Part shown: positions 1 to 7,912 of the stretch, piece after piece
Position numbering within the stretch: position 1 is the first letter of the stretch
Layout: the number at the start of each line of letters is the position of its first letter
Assembly (NCBI GenBank): GCA_964554875.1
Contig: CAZKQJ010000005.1
Coordinates: forward strand, 62,001 to 126,000
Origin: Marispirochaeta sp964554875
Lineage (GTDB): Bacteria; Spirochaetota; Spirochaetia; JC444; Marispirochaetaceae
Length of the DNA: 64,000 bases
Direction of reading: 5' to 3'
Notes under the pieces: model-generated
Databases searched by the model: none
Seen by the model: only the letters and a program-made list of their open reading frames with translations
Told to the model about the DNA's origin: nothing
Made by a program: the position numbers and the translations under genes

Positions 1-420
1 AATCCCCCTTCAGATCAGATTACCGGACTGCTTACAATGATAGAGAAAATCTACCGTTTGTATTTCAAGTACCGCTTTTTCTACCTGAACCTCTCCATGC
101 TTCTTGACCGGGACCCGGTACTCGCGGAGGCGTACCGGGAAAACTACCGGATAAAACGAAAAAAACTGGAGGGGCTCTTCAGCTCTTTGGAAGAACAGGG
201 ATTTATACGTCCCTTTGAATCAGCGGAGGAGAGGGATATCTTCCTTCAGAATCAGTGGCTCATCAATGATTACTGGCTCAGCTTTCAGAAAGCCGTGGGC
301 ATCAGCGATGCCGAAGAAATGATCAGCAAGGGTATTTTAGGCTATCTGGCCTTTATTCGTGAATATTTGACACCCCGGGGCCGGAGGGCCCTGAGCACCA
401 GGCATTCCAATTCAAAGTGA
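1..420 (+). CDS. TetR-like transcriptional regulator, C-terminal part (5' end outside window)
   Basis: The reading frame is open from base 1, with no stop before the Met codon at 37, so this is probably the 3' part of a longer gene rather than a 127-residue protein. The visible part is all-helical and rich in aromatic and charged residues, and resembles the ligand-binding and dimerisation half of TetR/AcrR regulators. The DNA-binding helix-turn-helix would lie upstream of the window and cannot be seen, so the family call rests on helical pattern only. The downstream secreted-protein gene begins 9 bases after the stop and is probably co-transcribed. Confidence 0.5.
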   Translation, partial: NPPSDQITGLLTMIEKIYRLYFKYRFFYLNLSMLLDRDPVLAEAYRENYRIKRKKLEGLFSSLEEQGFIRPFESAEERDIFLQNQWLINDYWLSFQKAVGISDAEEMISKGILGYLAFIREYLTPRGRRALSTRHSNSK

Positions 421-428
421 GGAGAAGA

Positions 429-1175
429 ATGAAACGATTTACTGTTTTACTGGTGTCCCTGTTTGCTGTCGCAGGGATTAGCGCAGAACCAATCCGGAAG
501 GATGGATCGGCAAATAGCGAAAAGAGTCTGCAGATTCATATCGAAGAAGGAGAACACTACCTTCACAGAGTTCCAGTCTTTCTTTTTATCGCGGTAAAGG
601 CACCACCCCAGTTTGCCCTCTGGATCGAAGACATGGATGGCAAGTTTATTAAAACTCTCTTTGTCACCAGCCGGACCGCTCTGGCAGACTGGCGAAAAGC
701 CCCAGGGGACGATACACCGAAAGATGAGCTGCGACGGTCCGAAAGCCTTCCCCTCTGGACCCACCGCAGCACCGGCAGCGCAGCGGATCAATGGGACGGA
801 CCCCTCCCCGGGGTGGACGCAGTGAGCTCGGCCACACCGAAAAGCGGTTTCAGCATACAGACGGCTTTACCCAAAGAACTGACGCGCTTCAGGATAATGG
901 CGGAAGTAAACGCCTCCCTGGATTTTAACGAGTCGTATCCGAAGGACGCAGAGAAAGGTTCCCCCGAATACTCAGGAGGTCCATGGGGGAGCGGACAGCC
1001 GGCTCTGGTCTATGCAGCCGAAGTGGATACATCTGAAGCCGGCTCCGGACCGGTTGAACTGGAACTGCAGGGACACTCCAGTCCCGACGGATCCACCGGC
1101 GAACTTTACGTTAACATGGAAGGGATAACGACAGCTCGTGAGATTATCGGGAAAATTGAAGTGGAACTGCCTTAG
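429..1175 (+). CDS. Secreted DUF2271-like protein
   Basis: A 248-residue protein with an N-terminal signal peptide (Lys-Arg, then a hydrophobic run ending near Ala-Glu at about residue 20). The core matches the pattern of DUF2271 periplasmic proteins as I remember it: an ALWIEDMDGKFIKTL strand motif, a W-containing linker, then DAVSSATPKSG followed by a beta-rich tail. The function of that family is not known. The ATG at 429 is preferred over the GTG at 417 because GGAG at 421-424 is correctly spaced and the signal peptide then starts MKRF. It follows the TetR-like gene closely and may be its target. Exported location is inferred from the signal peptide. Confidence 0.55.
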   Translation: MKRFTVLLVSLFAVAGISAEPIRKDGSANSEKSLQIHIEEGEHYLHRVPVFLFIAVKAPPQFALWIEDMDGKFIKTLFVTSRTALADWRKAPGDDTPKDELRRSESLPLWTHRSTGSAADQWDGPLPGVDAVSSATPKSGFSIQTALPKELTRFRIMAEVNASLDFNESYPKDAEKGSPEYSGGPWGSGQPALVYAAEVDTSEAGSGPVELELQGHSSPDGSTGELYVNMEGITTAREIIGKIEVELP

Positions 1176-1184
1176 CCCTAGTGC

Positions 1185-1781
1185 CTATATAACGATAAAA
1201 ACAACAGAAGCGACGGTCATTCCCCCCAGGAGCATCCGCACCCCCCTGGCAGAACGGTCCGAACTCATCAGACGTCCAAGCAGGGTCCCGAAAACGGCCC
1301 AGACTGATATTGCCAGGGGGGTTATTATCAGGAAGAAGGCAATAATAAGAAGGGCAGACGGGAGAAACAGCTCCCCCTGCAAGGGATAAACAGACATGGC
1401 GGTGATGGACATTATGTAGGCCTTGGGGTTCAGGTACTGAAAACCCGCACCCGCCATCAGACCCAGGGGCTGCTCTGCCTCATTTTCCCGCTCTTCCTTA
1501 ATGGTGGGAAAGGCGATCCGATACGCCAGATACACCAGATACAGGACCCCGAAAACCTTCAGGAGACTCTTCAAAACAGGGAATTCCTCAAAGAGTACTC
1601 CAAGGCCAAGGGCGCTTAGAACAAGCTGGCTGATTATCCCCAGGACAATCCCCCCGATCAGGGGAAGGGTTCGCCGATAGCCGAAACGAGCCCCGGAAGC
1701 TGTCAGCAGCATATTGTTGGGGCCGGGGGTTATGGTCATGGAAAGGGTAAAAAGAAAAACCGGAAGGATAATGACATACAT
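1185..1781 (-). CDS. LysE/RhtB family amino-acid exporter
   Basis: An integral membrane protein of about 198 residues with six likely membrane segments. It carries the family signature near the N-terminus (ITPGPNNMLLTASG), then GIISQLVLSALGLG and YLVYLAYRI. LysE/RhtB proteins export amino acids or related metabolites; the substrate here cannot be read from sequence. The start at 1781 is chosen over 1793 because GGAGG sits five bases upstream of it. The gene is divergent from a MocR-type regulator across an 87-100 base gap, an arrangement often seen for regulator and exporter pairs, so control by that regulator is likely but inferred. Confidence 0.9.
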   Translation of the reverse strand: MYVIILPVFLFTLSMTITPGPNNMLLTASGARFGYRRTLPLIGGIVLGIISQLVLSALGLGVLFEEFPVLKSLLKVFGVLYLVYLAYRIAFPTIKEERENEAEQPLGLMAGAGFQYLNPKAYIMSITAMSVYPLQGELFLPSALLIIAFFLIITPLAISVWAVFGTLLGRLMSSDRSARGVRMLLGGMTVASVVFIVI

Positions 1782-1846
1782 GGAAGCCTCCATACTCTTT
1801 TTTCAGAGGATAAAAGCTCAGCCCGAACAATAACAGATACAGATAT

Positions 1847-1875
1847 TTGATTTAACAACCATAACAGTTTATACT
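1847..1875 (+). promoter_or_regulatory. Putative promoter of the MocR-type gene, leaderless
   Basis: TTGATT at 1847-1852 and TATACT at 1870-1875 are separated by 17 bases, a good housekeeping-type match. The ATG at 1881 lies only five bases after the -10 box, so transcription should begin at or next to the start codon. No Shine-Dalgarno sequence is visible. Confidence 0.55.
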
Positions 1876-1880
1876 TCCTC

Positions 1881-3323
1881 ATGGTTCTTTCCAGAGTTTC
1901 CCGGCGTTTTCTGTACGAGAAAATAGCCGACAGCATTTCCGATGCAATCGACACAGGTACAATACGCTACGGCGAGAAACTCCCCTCCCTGCGTAAGATG
2001 AGCTCTCGCTTCGGGTGTTCCATTTCAGTTGTCATGCAGGCCTATGAGCAACTGGAACGGGAGGGTAAAGCATGCTCTGTTGAAAGATCAGGTTATTACA
2101 CAACCTGTCCCCGGAAAGGGCCGCCCCCTGATCCGGAAATCGAGACCTATACCCTTACGCGAGAAGATGCAAAACCGGTAAGTATAATCGGCCGAATTGT
2201 TGAGGCAAGCAATGACAGCACGATTCTTCCCCTGGGGGCGGGAATTCCCGACAAAGACCTGCTTCCACTGCGGAGTCTACGCCAATCGATAAACCGGGTC
2301 ATGCGGGAACGCCCTGGAATAATCCAGGAATACAGCAACGAGGCGGGCAGCGCTGCTCTGCGTGCTCAGATCGCCCGCAGGATGCTGGATAGAGGAGTAA
2401 ATGTGCCGAGAGATGAGATCCTCATCACCAACGGATGCATAGAAGCCCTGAGTCTCGCCCTTCAGGTCTGTACCGGGGTCGGGGATCCCGTAGCCATAGA
2501 AAGCCCGGTTTTTCTGGGAACCCTCCAGCTTCTGAACGAGCTGGGCAGAAAAGTTGTCCCCATACCGACTTCAGCGCGGGATGGAATGGACCTGGAAAGT
2601 CTTGGATCTGTACTGAGGAAGGGGAATGCGAGAGCTGTTATCACGACCGCGATTTTCCAGAATCCCCTGGGCTTTCTTCAACCGGAGGAAAAGAGGAAAA
2701 GAATGGTGGATATGGCGCAGGAATTCGGGATTCCGGTCATCGAGGATGATATCTACAGCGACGCATCCTTCAGCCATGAAATTATTCCGCCCCTTAAAAG
2801 CTTTGATACCGATGGAAATGTTCTCTACTGCTCCTCATTTTCCAAGACCCTCGGGCCGGGAATGAGAATCGGCTGGCTGATGGGAGGAAGGTTTCACAGC
2901 CGCTGCAGAACCCTTAAAACCGCCCTCAACCTGGGCGGGAGCCCCCTTCTGCAGGAAGGGCTGGCGGATTATCTGATTACCGGTTCCTATACACGCCATA
3001 TCAAAAGGCTTCAGACAGCGATGGCGAATCAGTCACGGGAGACCAAGCAGCTCCTCCTGGGCGCCCTTCCCCCGGGAACGGCCATAAGTGACCCCCAGGG
3101 AGGATACTACTTCTGGGTGGAACTCCCCGGGAGAACAGATTCCCTGGAGCTCTTCGAAACCGCCCTGAAGGAAGGGATCGGCATAGTTCCCGGCCAGGCT
3201 TTCAGTTCAGGTGACCGCCATAAAAACTGCATCCGCGTCAGCTACGGTTCACCCGTTACCCCGGCAACCCGGAAAGGCATAGAGAAACTGGGCTCTATCA
3301 TTGAGAAAGCAGGCGGGATGTAG
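1881..3323 (+). CDS. MocR/PdxR-type regulator: GntR HTH fused to class I aminotransferase
   Basis: A 480-residue fusion. Residues about 8-75 form a GntR winged helix (LYEKIADSISDAIDTG, then EKLPSLRKMSSRF). Residues about 110-475 form a fold-type I PLP aminotransferase domain, with the ITNGCIEAL and FQNPLG motifs, the Asp of IEDDIY and the PLP-binding Lys in SSFSKTLGPGMRIGW. MocR proteins usually act as PLP- or amine-responsive transcription factors, not transaminases. The winged helix begins almost at the N-terminus, so the start at 1881 is needed and the transcript is probably leaderless. The likely target is the divergent LysE exporter. Confidence 0.92.
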   Translation: MVLSRVSRRFLYEKIADSISDAIDTGTIRYGEKLPSLRKMSSRFGCSISVVMQAYEQLEREGKACSVERSGYYTTCPRKGPPPDPEIETYTLTREDAKPVSIIGRIVEASNDSTILPLGAGIPDKDLLPLRSLRQSINRVMRERPGIIQEYSNEAGSAALRAQIARRMLDRGVNVPRDEILITNGCIEALSLALQVCTGVGDPVAIESPVFLGTLQLLNELGRKVVPIPTSARDGMDLESLGSVLRKGNARAVITTAIFQNPLGFLQPEEKRKRMVDMAQEFGIPVIEDDIYSDASFSHEIIPPLKSFDTDGNVLYCSSFSKTLGPGMRIGWLMGGRFHSRCRTLKTALNLGGSPLLQEGLADYLITGSYTRHIKRLQTAMANQSRETKQLLLGALPPGTAISDPQGGYYFWVELPGRTDSLELFETALKEGIGIVPGQAFSSGDRHKNCIRVSYGSPVTPATRKGIEKLGSIIEKAGGM

Positions 3324-3337
3324 TACAAAGAATAATC

Positions 3338-3931
3338 ATGTTCGTTCCGACCCGATCCCGTACCGCCGAACTGGAGATAAAAAAGTCCCTGTTTCTTTCC
3401 GCCGCCCATCCGGTCGGCTCCGAAGATGAAGCAAAGGAGATTATCCGCAGAACCAGGGAGGAGCACCCAAAGAGCAACCACGTGGTGTGGGCCTTCGTTC
3501 TGGGGGATGAAAACACCCAGCATCTGGGAATGTCCGACGACGGGGAACCCAGGGGTACCGCCGGCAAGCCCGTCCTCTCCACCCTGCAGTACAGCGGACT
3601 GACGAACATCCTGGTAACCATCGTGCGTTACTTCGGCGGCACCAAACTGGGCACCGGAGGCCTGGTAAAGGCCTACACCGATTCCACCAAGGCGGTTATC
3701 GACGATGTACCCCGCAAACGACTGGTGGATGAGACTGTCCTGAGCCTGCGCTTCGGGTACCACTATTACGAAGGGGTTAAAAAGGTCCTGGCGGAGCATA
3801 ATGCCCGCATCGAGTCCGAGGACTTCGGCACGGATGTGTCTTTGAAGCTCAGCATCGAAACAGAACATGCCGGGGAGCTGAAACAGGCCCTTGGAGAACT
3901 CACCAGCGGAAGCGTGCTCATTACAGCCTGA
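3338..3931 (+). CDS. YigZ/IMPACT family protein
   Basis: A 197-residue protein matching the YigZ (UPF0029, IMPACT) family in length and in signature segments: EIKKSLFLSAA near the start, then SDDGEPRGTAGKP, TNILVTIVRYFGGTKLGTGGLVKAY. The C-terminal 70 residues form the second small alpha/beta domain of the family. Relatives are linked to translation under stress, but the biochemical role in bacteria is not settled. It lies 14 bases after the MocR gene and may be co-transcribed. Its last 11 bases overlap the end of the convergent lipoprotein gene. Confidence 0.9.
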   Translation: MFVPTRSRTAELEIKKSLFLSAAHPVGSEDEAKEIIRRTREEHPKSNHVVWAFVLGDENTQHLGMSDDGEPRGTAGKPVLSTLQYSGLTNILVTIVRYFGGTKLGTGGLVKAYTDSTKAVIDDVPRKRLVDETVLSLRFGYHYYEGVKKVLAEHNARIESEDFGTDVSLKLSIETEHAGELKQALGELTSGSVLITA

Positions 3932-4685
3932 TACCTGACAGTACAACAGGAATATCAGTTTCGCCGTTTATTAGAGCAACAAATGAATCATTCACAGCGG
4001 CAGCATCGGGGGCCGAAGCATAATCGCCGGGAGTCGGTGTGCCGGAAGCATCCATATCAAGAAAGGAAAAGTACGTGTACTCCATCCCGCCGGACAGAAA
4101 AAAGCAGAGAGTATTCAATGCTGCCGGATCAGTAAGAGGGATAGAAATATCCGGACCAAGGGTAAAATCCTGGGGACTCGCTCCTTGAATCAGTTGGATA
4201 TACAATGGTCGTCCTGGTCCAGGTAATTCGGGAAGCCGATAATCAAACCGGAAGAAGCTGCGGCTGTCCGGATTGTAAGGCAGAGACTGGGATGTATCGT
4301 TCACAAATCCGAATAATTCAAGGGTCTCACCTTTTTTAGGAGTCAGCTCTATAATCGGCCAGAATTGATCTCCGAAACTTGCCATACCATCAGCCGGCGC
4401 GGTATCCTCGAGAACATACAGATAATAACGATCAAGGGTATCCGATTCAGATAGATCCAGCAGAACTACATCCCGAAGGGAACCAGCAGGAACAATCGAT
4501 GTCGACAGATTCACAGAACTCCCCCAGGTGGGAATGAAGAATTCCGATGACAAAGTCAGGAACACCTCTCCGGTACCGGCGGAATTATCAAAGTCCCGGA
4601 GAATCACCTTCGTGCGAGTCTCCCTGCCGCAGCCGGAGAGCAGCACAATAAGGATGATAAGGATACATACAGCAGGTCGCTTCAT
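3921..4685 (-). CDS. Putative lipoprotein, last gene of the envelope cassette
   Basis: A 254-residue protein with a clear lipoprotein signal peptide (LIVLLSGCGRE, lipid-anchored Cys near residue 19). The rest is rich in beta-forming residues and Asp/Ser/Pro, with no motif I recognise. Its ATG overlaps the stop of the preceding lipoprotein gene (TAATG), so it is translationally coupled and the last of five overlapping genes. It is not obviously related to the other two lipoproteins. A cell-envelope role is inferred from signal peptide and context only. Confidence 0.7.
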   Translation of the reverse strand: MKRPAVCILIILIVLLSGCGRETRTKVILRDFDNSAGTGEVFLTLSSEFFIPTWGSSVNLSTSIVPAGSLRDVVLLDLSESDTLDRYYLYVLEDTAPADGMASFGDQFWPIIELTPKKGETLELFGFVNDTSQSLPYNPDSRSFFRFDYRLPELPGPGRPLYIQLIQGASPQDFTLGPDISIPLTDPAALNTLCFFLSGGMEYTYFSFLDMDASGTPTPGDYASAPDAAAVNDSFVALINGETDIPVVLSGIRL

Positions 4686-5686
4686 TACCGGGCCTCCCGC
4701 ACAAAGGCCGCCGGCAGGCTGTAGACGCCGAAAACCCGGTCGCCGTCCTCTTCCGAGCGATACAGGAAGACCAGTTCCGGCTCCGTGGAGGCGCGGTACC
4801 CCAAAAGGCGCATACCTTCGAGTTCGTAGTCGGCGAGCTCCTTGCCGGAGGAATTGAAGATCTTCAGGGTATCCCCTTTCATTCCCACAAAACGGTCCCG
4901 GGAGACAAAGTGAAAACTCCGGTCGGCGCTTAATCGTCGAACAGACAGGCTGTAGTCGGTCTCATCAACGGAAACAAGCATGACCTTTTTCTCCCCGGTA
5001 CTTCCGTCGCTTCGGGCAAGGATGAACTTGTGTTTCCCGTCATAGGAGGCCAGGGAAGCTGGTGCAAAGGCCAGGAAATCTACCGTCGGAGTGCCCCAGG
5101 TATCATCGGCTTCTGGGAAGGCGGCGGCCAGAACATCCGTTCCTGAGACCATTCCCCCGGGAAGGATATCCGCTTGATATGCAATTGTATTGGGCAGAAT
5201 AATCTGCCACTGCTCTATAAGCAGGGTAATCTTTCCGTTGGAAACCAGGGGGAAGGATCCGTCACCCGATACCAGCAGGTTTCCGGAATCGTATCCCAGT
5301 CCGGCAGTCCCGCTGCCTCCGGTAGAAATATCATAAAAACCAATAGTATCGAATGAGCCAAAGTTATCGGTAACATACACAAAGCGTCCCGTCTCCGCCA
5401 TTGAAGCAATCCGACGTCGATGGCTGTCGTCTATATAGTAGATATACCAGGGCTCTCCAAACTTCCAGTAATAGACATCCCCCCATTTAGTTCCAAGGTA
5501 AACTGCCTCAGGGTCTCCGTTATCCGGCACCCCCCAGGCGAGATCCCAGTCCGGATCAAAGGTATTGGTCCGCAGCCGGCCTTCGTACGCGAAGGGAAGC
5601 TCCAGGAACTCGAGCTTCTCCTCCAGGTAGGCCTCGCAGGAACCCAGCAACAGAAGCACGGCGGCAACGAAAGCCAGGTATCTCAT
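4685..5686 (-). CDS. Putative lipoprotein, propeller-like, paralogue of the gene at 6878-7912
   Basis: A 333-residue lipoprotein; the start at 5686 (MRYLAF) gives a signal peptide ending in LLLLGSC and overlaps the upstream stop as ATGA. The body has repeated short beta-strand units with aromatic residues and GxVYxW-type motifs, suggesting a beta-propeller or similar fold. Segments such as GRFVYVTDN followed by FYDISTGG line up with SRVYVLIPY followed by WSSDIS in the lipoprotein at 6878-7912, which suggests an old tandem duplication. No enzyme motif is visible. It probably works with the barrel-like protein encoded just upstream. Confidence 0.65.
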   Translation of the reverse strand: MRYLAFVAAVLLLLGSCEAYLEEKLEFLELPFAYEGRLRTNTFDPDWDLAWGVPDNGDPEAVYLGTKWGDVYYWKFGEPWYIYYIDDSHRRRIASMAETGRFVYVTDNFGSFDTIGFYDISTGGSGTAGLGYDSGNLLVSGDGSFPLVSNGKITLLIEQWQIILPNTIAYQADILPGGMVSGTDVLAAAFPEADDTWGTPTVDFLAFAPASLASYDGKHKFILARSDGSTGEKKVMLVSVDETDYSLSVRRLSADRSFHFVSRDRFVGMKGDTLKIFNSSGKELADYELEGMRLLGYRASTEPELVFLYRSEEDGDRVFGVYSLPAAFVREAR

Positions 5687-6885
5687 AGCTTCCACCTTAG
5701 GCCCAGGTTGACCGGTCCGGCCCACTGGAGGTGCCAGTGTCCTTCAAGATGTACGGGCTGCCCCTTTCCTGCGTGGTATTCCTCGAAGGGATGGTCATAA
5801 AAGGAGCTGTAAAAAAAGCGAGGCGTGTAATCCAGAACAAGGCGCAGGTCTTTACGCTTGAAAAGGGCCATATCCAGGCCCATGCTTATATCGATGCCTG
5901 CGGTCAGGGTTTTGGACAGGTACATTCCCTCGTCCCCGAAGACGAGACGGGTCAGAACCCCGAAACCCATGTAGGGACGCAGCGGGTACTCAGGCCCGAG
6001 GCCATAACCGCCGATACCGGCCACGGGCTGCAGAAAACCCCGGGAGGCATCGTTCCAGAGGGTAAACAGGTTCTTAAGGCTCAGGATATTCTGTTCCAGG
6101 GAGGCATAGAGGTAGATCTCCTCATTCTGCAGAAAACGGATTACCCCTGCACAGGCGCCGAACTCCCACAAACGGGCCTTCAGCTCCACAGCCCATTCGG
6201 CATGGGGGACCAGATCGAGAGGTATGGTTTCGTCCTCACTGCCGACAAGAAGCTCCCCCTTTGCGGCGATATGCCCCGGAGCTTCGGCCCGGTAGGGAAG
6301 GATGGACCCGGGAAGAGCGCGAAGCTCGATGAAGCCGTTTTCCTCGTTCTTCCTGATACCTTTATCGAGAGCAAGGATCGTTTCCGGGGGAACCTTCAGC
6401 CTCAGGGTGACAGGAGCAGGTCCTCCTACAGATTTCGGCTTGCTGAAGATGATATCAGCTTTTCCCCCCGCCGCGGCAACACGGGCGGCTTCGGCCTCAA
6501 GGGGGGGGAAACCCTCCTGTACGGCGGACAATACCCGGGGTAAAAACTCCGTCAGCAGCTCTTCCAGATCGAATTCCTGAAATATATGGGTGTCGGTAAA
6601 GACTTCCTGGTCGGTGTACCGGTCAACCCCGCGCAGCCAGAGGCTGGAACGGGAGCCGAACTCCAGGCGCCCGGCATAGATAAGCGCATCGCTCGCTTCA
6701 GGCTCTGATACAATTTTCAAGGTATCCAGGTTGAGGAGCTCCGCCTCCAGATTCTCCGTCAGCAGCACCAGCTGGGGATGCTTATCTTCAGCAACGACGG
6801 CAATGCTGCGCTTTATCGGGGAGTCTTCCTGGGACCACAGAAACAACGGGAAGAGACACAGGAACAGAAGGAGGCGCTTAATCAT
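5683..6885 (-). CDS. Exported PEGA-like protein with C-terminal beta-barrel-like region
   Basis: A 400-residue exported protein. The start at 6885 (MIKRLLLF) gives a signal peptide ending near WSQ and overlaps the previous stop by eight bases. Residues about 20-150 resemble a nucleotide-free alpha/beta sensor of the type seen before PEGA domains. A PEGA-like beta domain follows at about 165-225 (YRAEAPGHIAAKGELLV). From about 235 to the end there are alternating hydrophobic strands ending in a basic residue and Leu, as in small outer-membrane barrels. It has the same layout as the protein at 7912-9189. Outer-membrane location is inferred. Confidence 0.6.
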   Translation of the reverse strand: MIKRLLLFLCLFPLFLWSQEDSPIKRSIAVVAEDKHPQLVLLTENLEAELLNLDTLKIVSEPEASDALIYAGRLEFGSRSSLWLRGVDRYTDQEVFTDTHIFQEFDLEELLTEFLPRVLSAVQEGFPPLEAEAARVAAAGGKADIIFSKPKSVGGPAPVTLRLKVPPETILALDKGIRKNEENGFIELRALPGSILPYRAEAPGHIAAKGELLVGSEDETIPLDLVPHAEWAVELKARLWEFGACAGVIRFLQNEEIYLYASLEQNILSLKNLFTLWNDASRGFLQPVAGIGGYGLGPEYPLRPYMGFGVLTRLVFGDEGMYLSKTLTAGIDISMGLDMALFKRKDLRLVLDYTPRFFYSSFYDHPFEEYHAGKGQPVHLEGHWHLQWAGPVNLGLRWKL

Positions 6886-7912
6886 AGGCATACCTGGCCA
6901 CTCCACCCCGGATACTCGTTACAAAGATGTCCATTCCCGACTCGGCCAGTTCCGGAACGGTCTCGTTGCCGGGGATATCGGTCTTCAGTTTGCGCTCCCC
7001 GGTCAGGTAGTCGTAGACAAGCATGGTCTCTTTGTCTTCCAGCGCATCGCCCCAGAGAAGAATGTAGCGGTTGTTCACGGAAACGTTGAGTTTGCTTGCT
7101 GCATAATAGTCGTTTGTACCGTCCGTATAGAAACGATCATTGAAAATCGAATCACTGGTCACAAAAGAGACACCTGTTGCAGAAATCCAGTCCGGCGGAG
7201 TAAGGGTATAAACAGCAATCTGGGCCGGCCCTTTTCCATAGTACCCTGAGCCTTTCTGGGCCGCAACACGTATTCCAGCGGCCTGCGGCATCGTTCGCGG
7301 CGATTGGGAAACAAAGAGTTCAGCTGCCGTCGCCAGTCTCTCCTGGTCGCCTCCGGGATTAACGGAAATATCGGAACTCCAGAAAATACTGTCAACATGA
7401 GTATCGAGGTACGGTATCAATACATAGACCCTGGAACCGGACTCGCTGATGTGGGAGACCAGCGGTCCCCATGCCGACGGATCCGCGGGCGTATAAACCG
7501 CCTGCTGTGTATCCTCATCCAGCGTCAGGGTATCGCCGTAGCGCAAACCCCGGTCCCAGTCTTCGTGCAGCGCGTTGATTATCACCCGCCCGCTCACGGG
7601 ATCACGGTAGCAGTTGATGGGCGGAAGGCGGTCCTCCCAGAAATCCCTCTCGTAGCCCAGGTCCTGGCTGTAGGGGTAGTACCGGTAGCTCGAGAGCTTG
7701 CTTGCCCGCAGTACGTAGACCCCCCGGGTCCCGAGCACATAAACCCTGCGGTTAAACTCCCGGGGCCGTGAGACCAGGTGCTGTCCGAGGCTGACCGCGT
7801 CGGCGAGCTCGTGATTTATTCCGATCTCCTCCAGTTGATTGATATACCCGTCAAAACCGAAGTATTCGCAGGAGGCCAGGAGGAGCGTCAGAATCAGCAT
7901 CGGTATCCTCAT
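6878..7912 (-). CDS. Putative lipoprotein, propeller-like
   Basis: A 344-residue lipoprotein with signal peptide MRIPMLILTLLLASC. The ATG at 7912 shares its first base with the upstream stop (TGATG), so I prefer it to the ATG at 7924. The mature protein has short beta repeats with GVYVL, RVYVLGT and DIFVTS-type strands, consistent with a propeller-like fold, and looks paralogous to the lipoprotein at 4685-5686. There are no recognisable catalytic motifs. It is second in the five-gene cassette and overlaps both neighbours, so it is probably produced in a fixed ratio with them. Confidence 0.65.
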   Translation of the reverse strand: MRIPMLILTLLLASCEYFGFDGYINQLEEIGINHELADAVSLGQHLVSRPREFNRRVYVLGTRGVYVLRASKLSSYRYYPYSQDLGYERDFWEDRLPPINCYRDPVSGRVIINALHEDWDRGLRYGDTLTLDEDTQQAVYTPADPSAWGPLVSHISESGSRVYVLIPYLDTHVDSIFWSSDISVNPGGDQERLATAAELFVSQSPRTMPQAAGIRVAAQKGSGYYGKGPAQIAVYTLTPPDWISATGVSFVTSDSIFNDRFYTDGTNDYYAASKLNVSVNNRYILLWGDALEDKETMLVYDYLTGERKLKTDIPGNETVPELAESGMDIFVTSIRGGVARYAYD

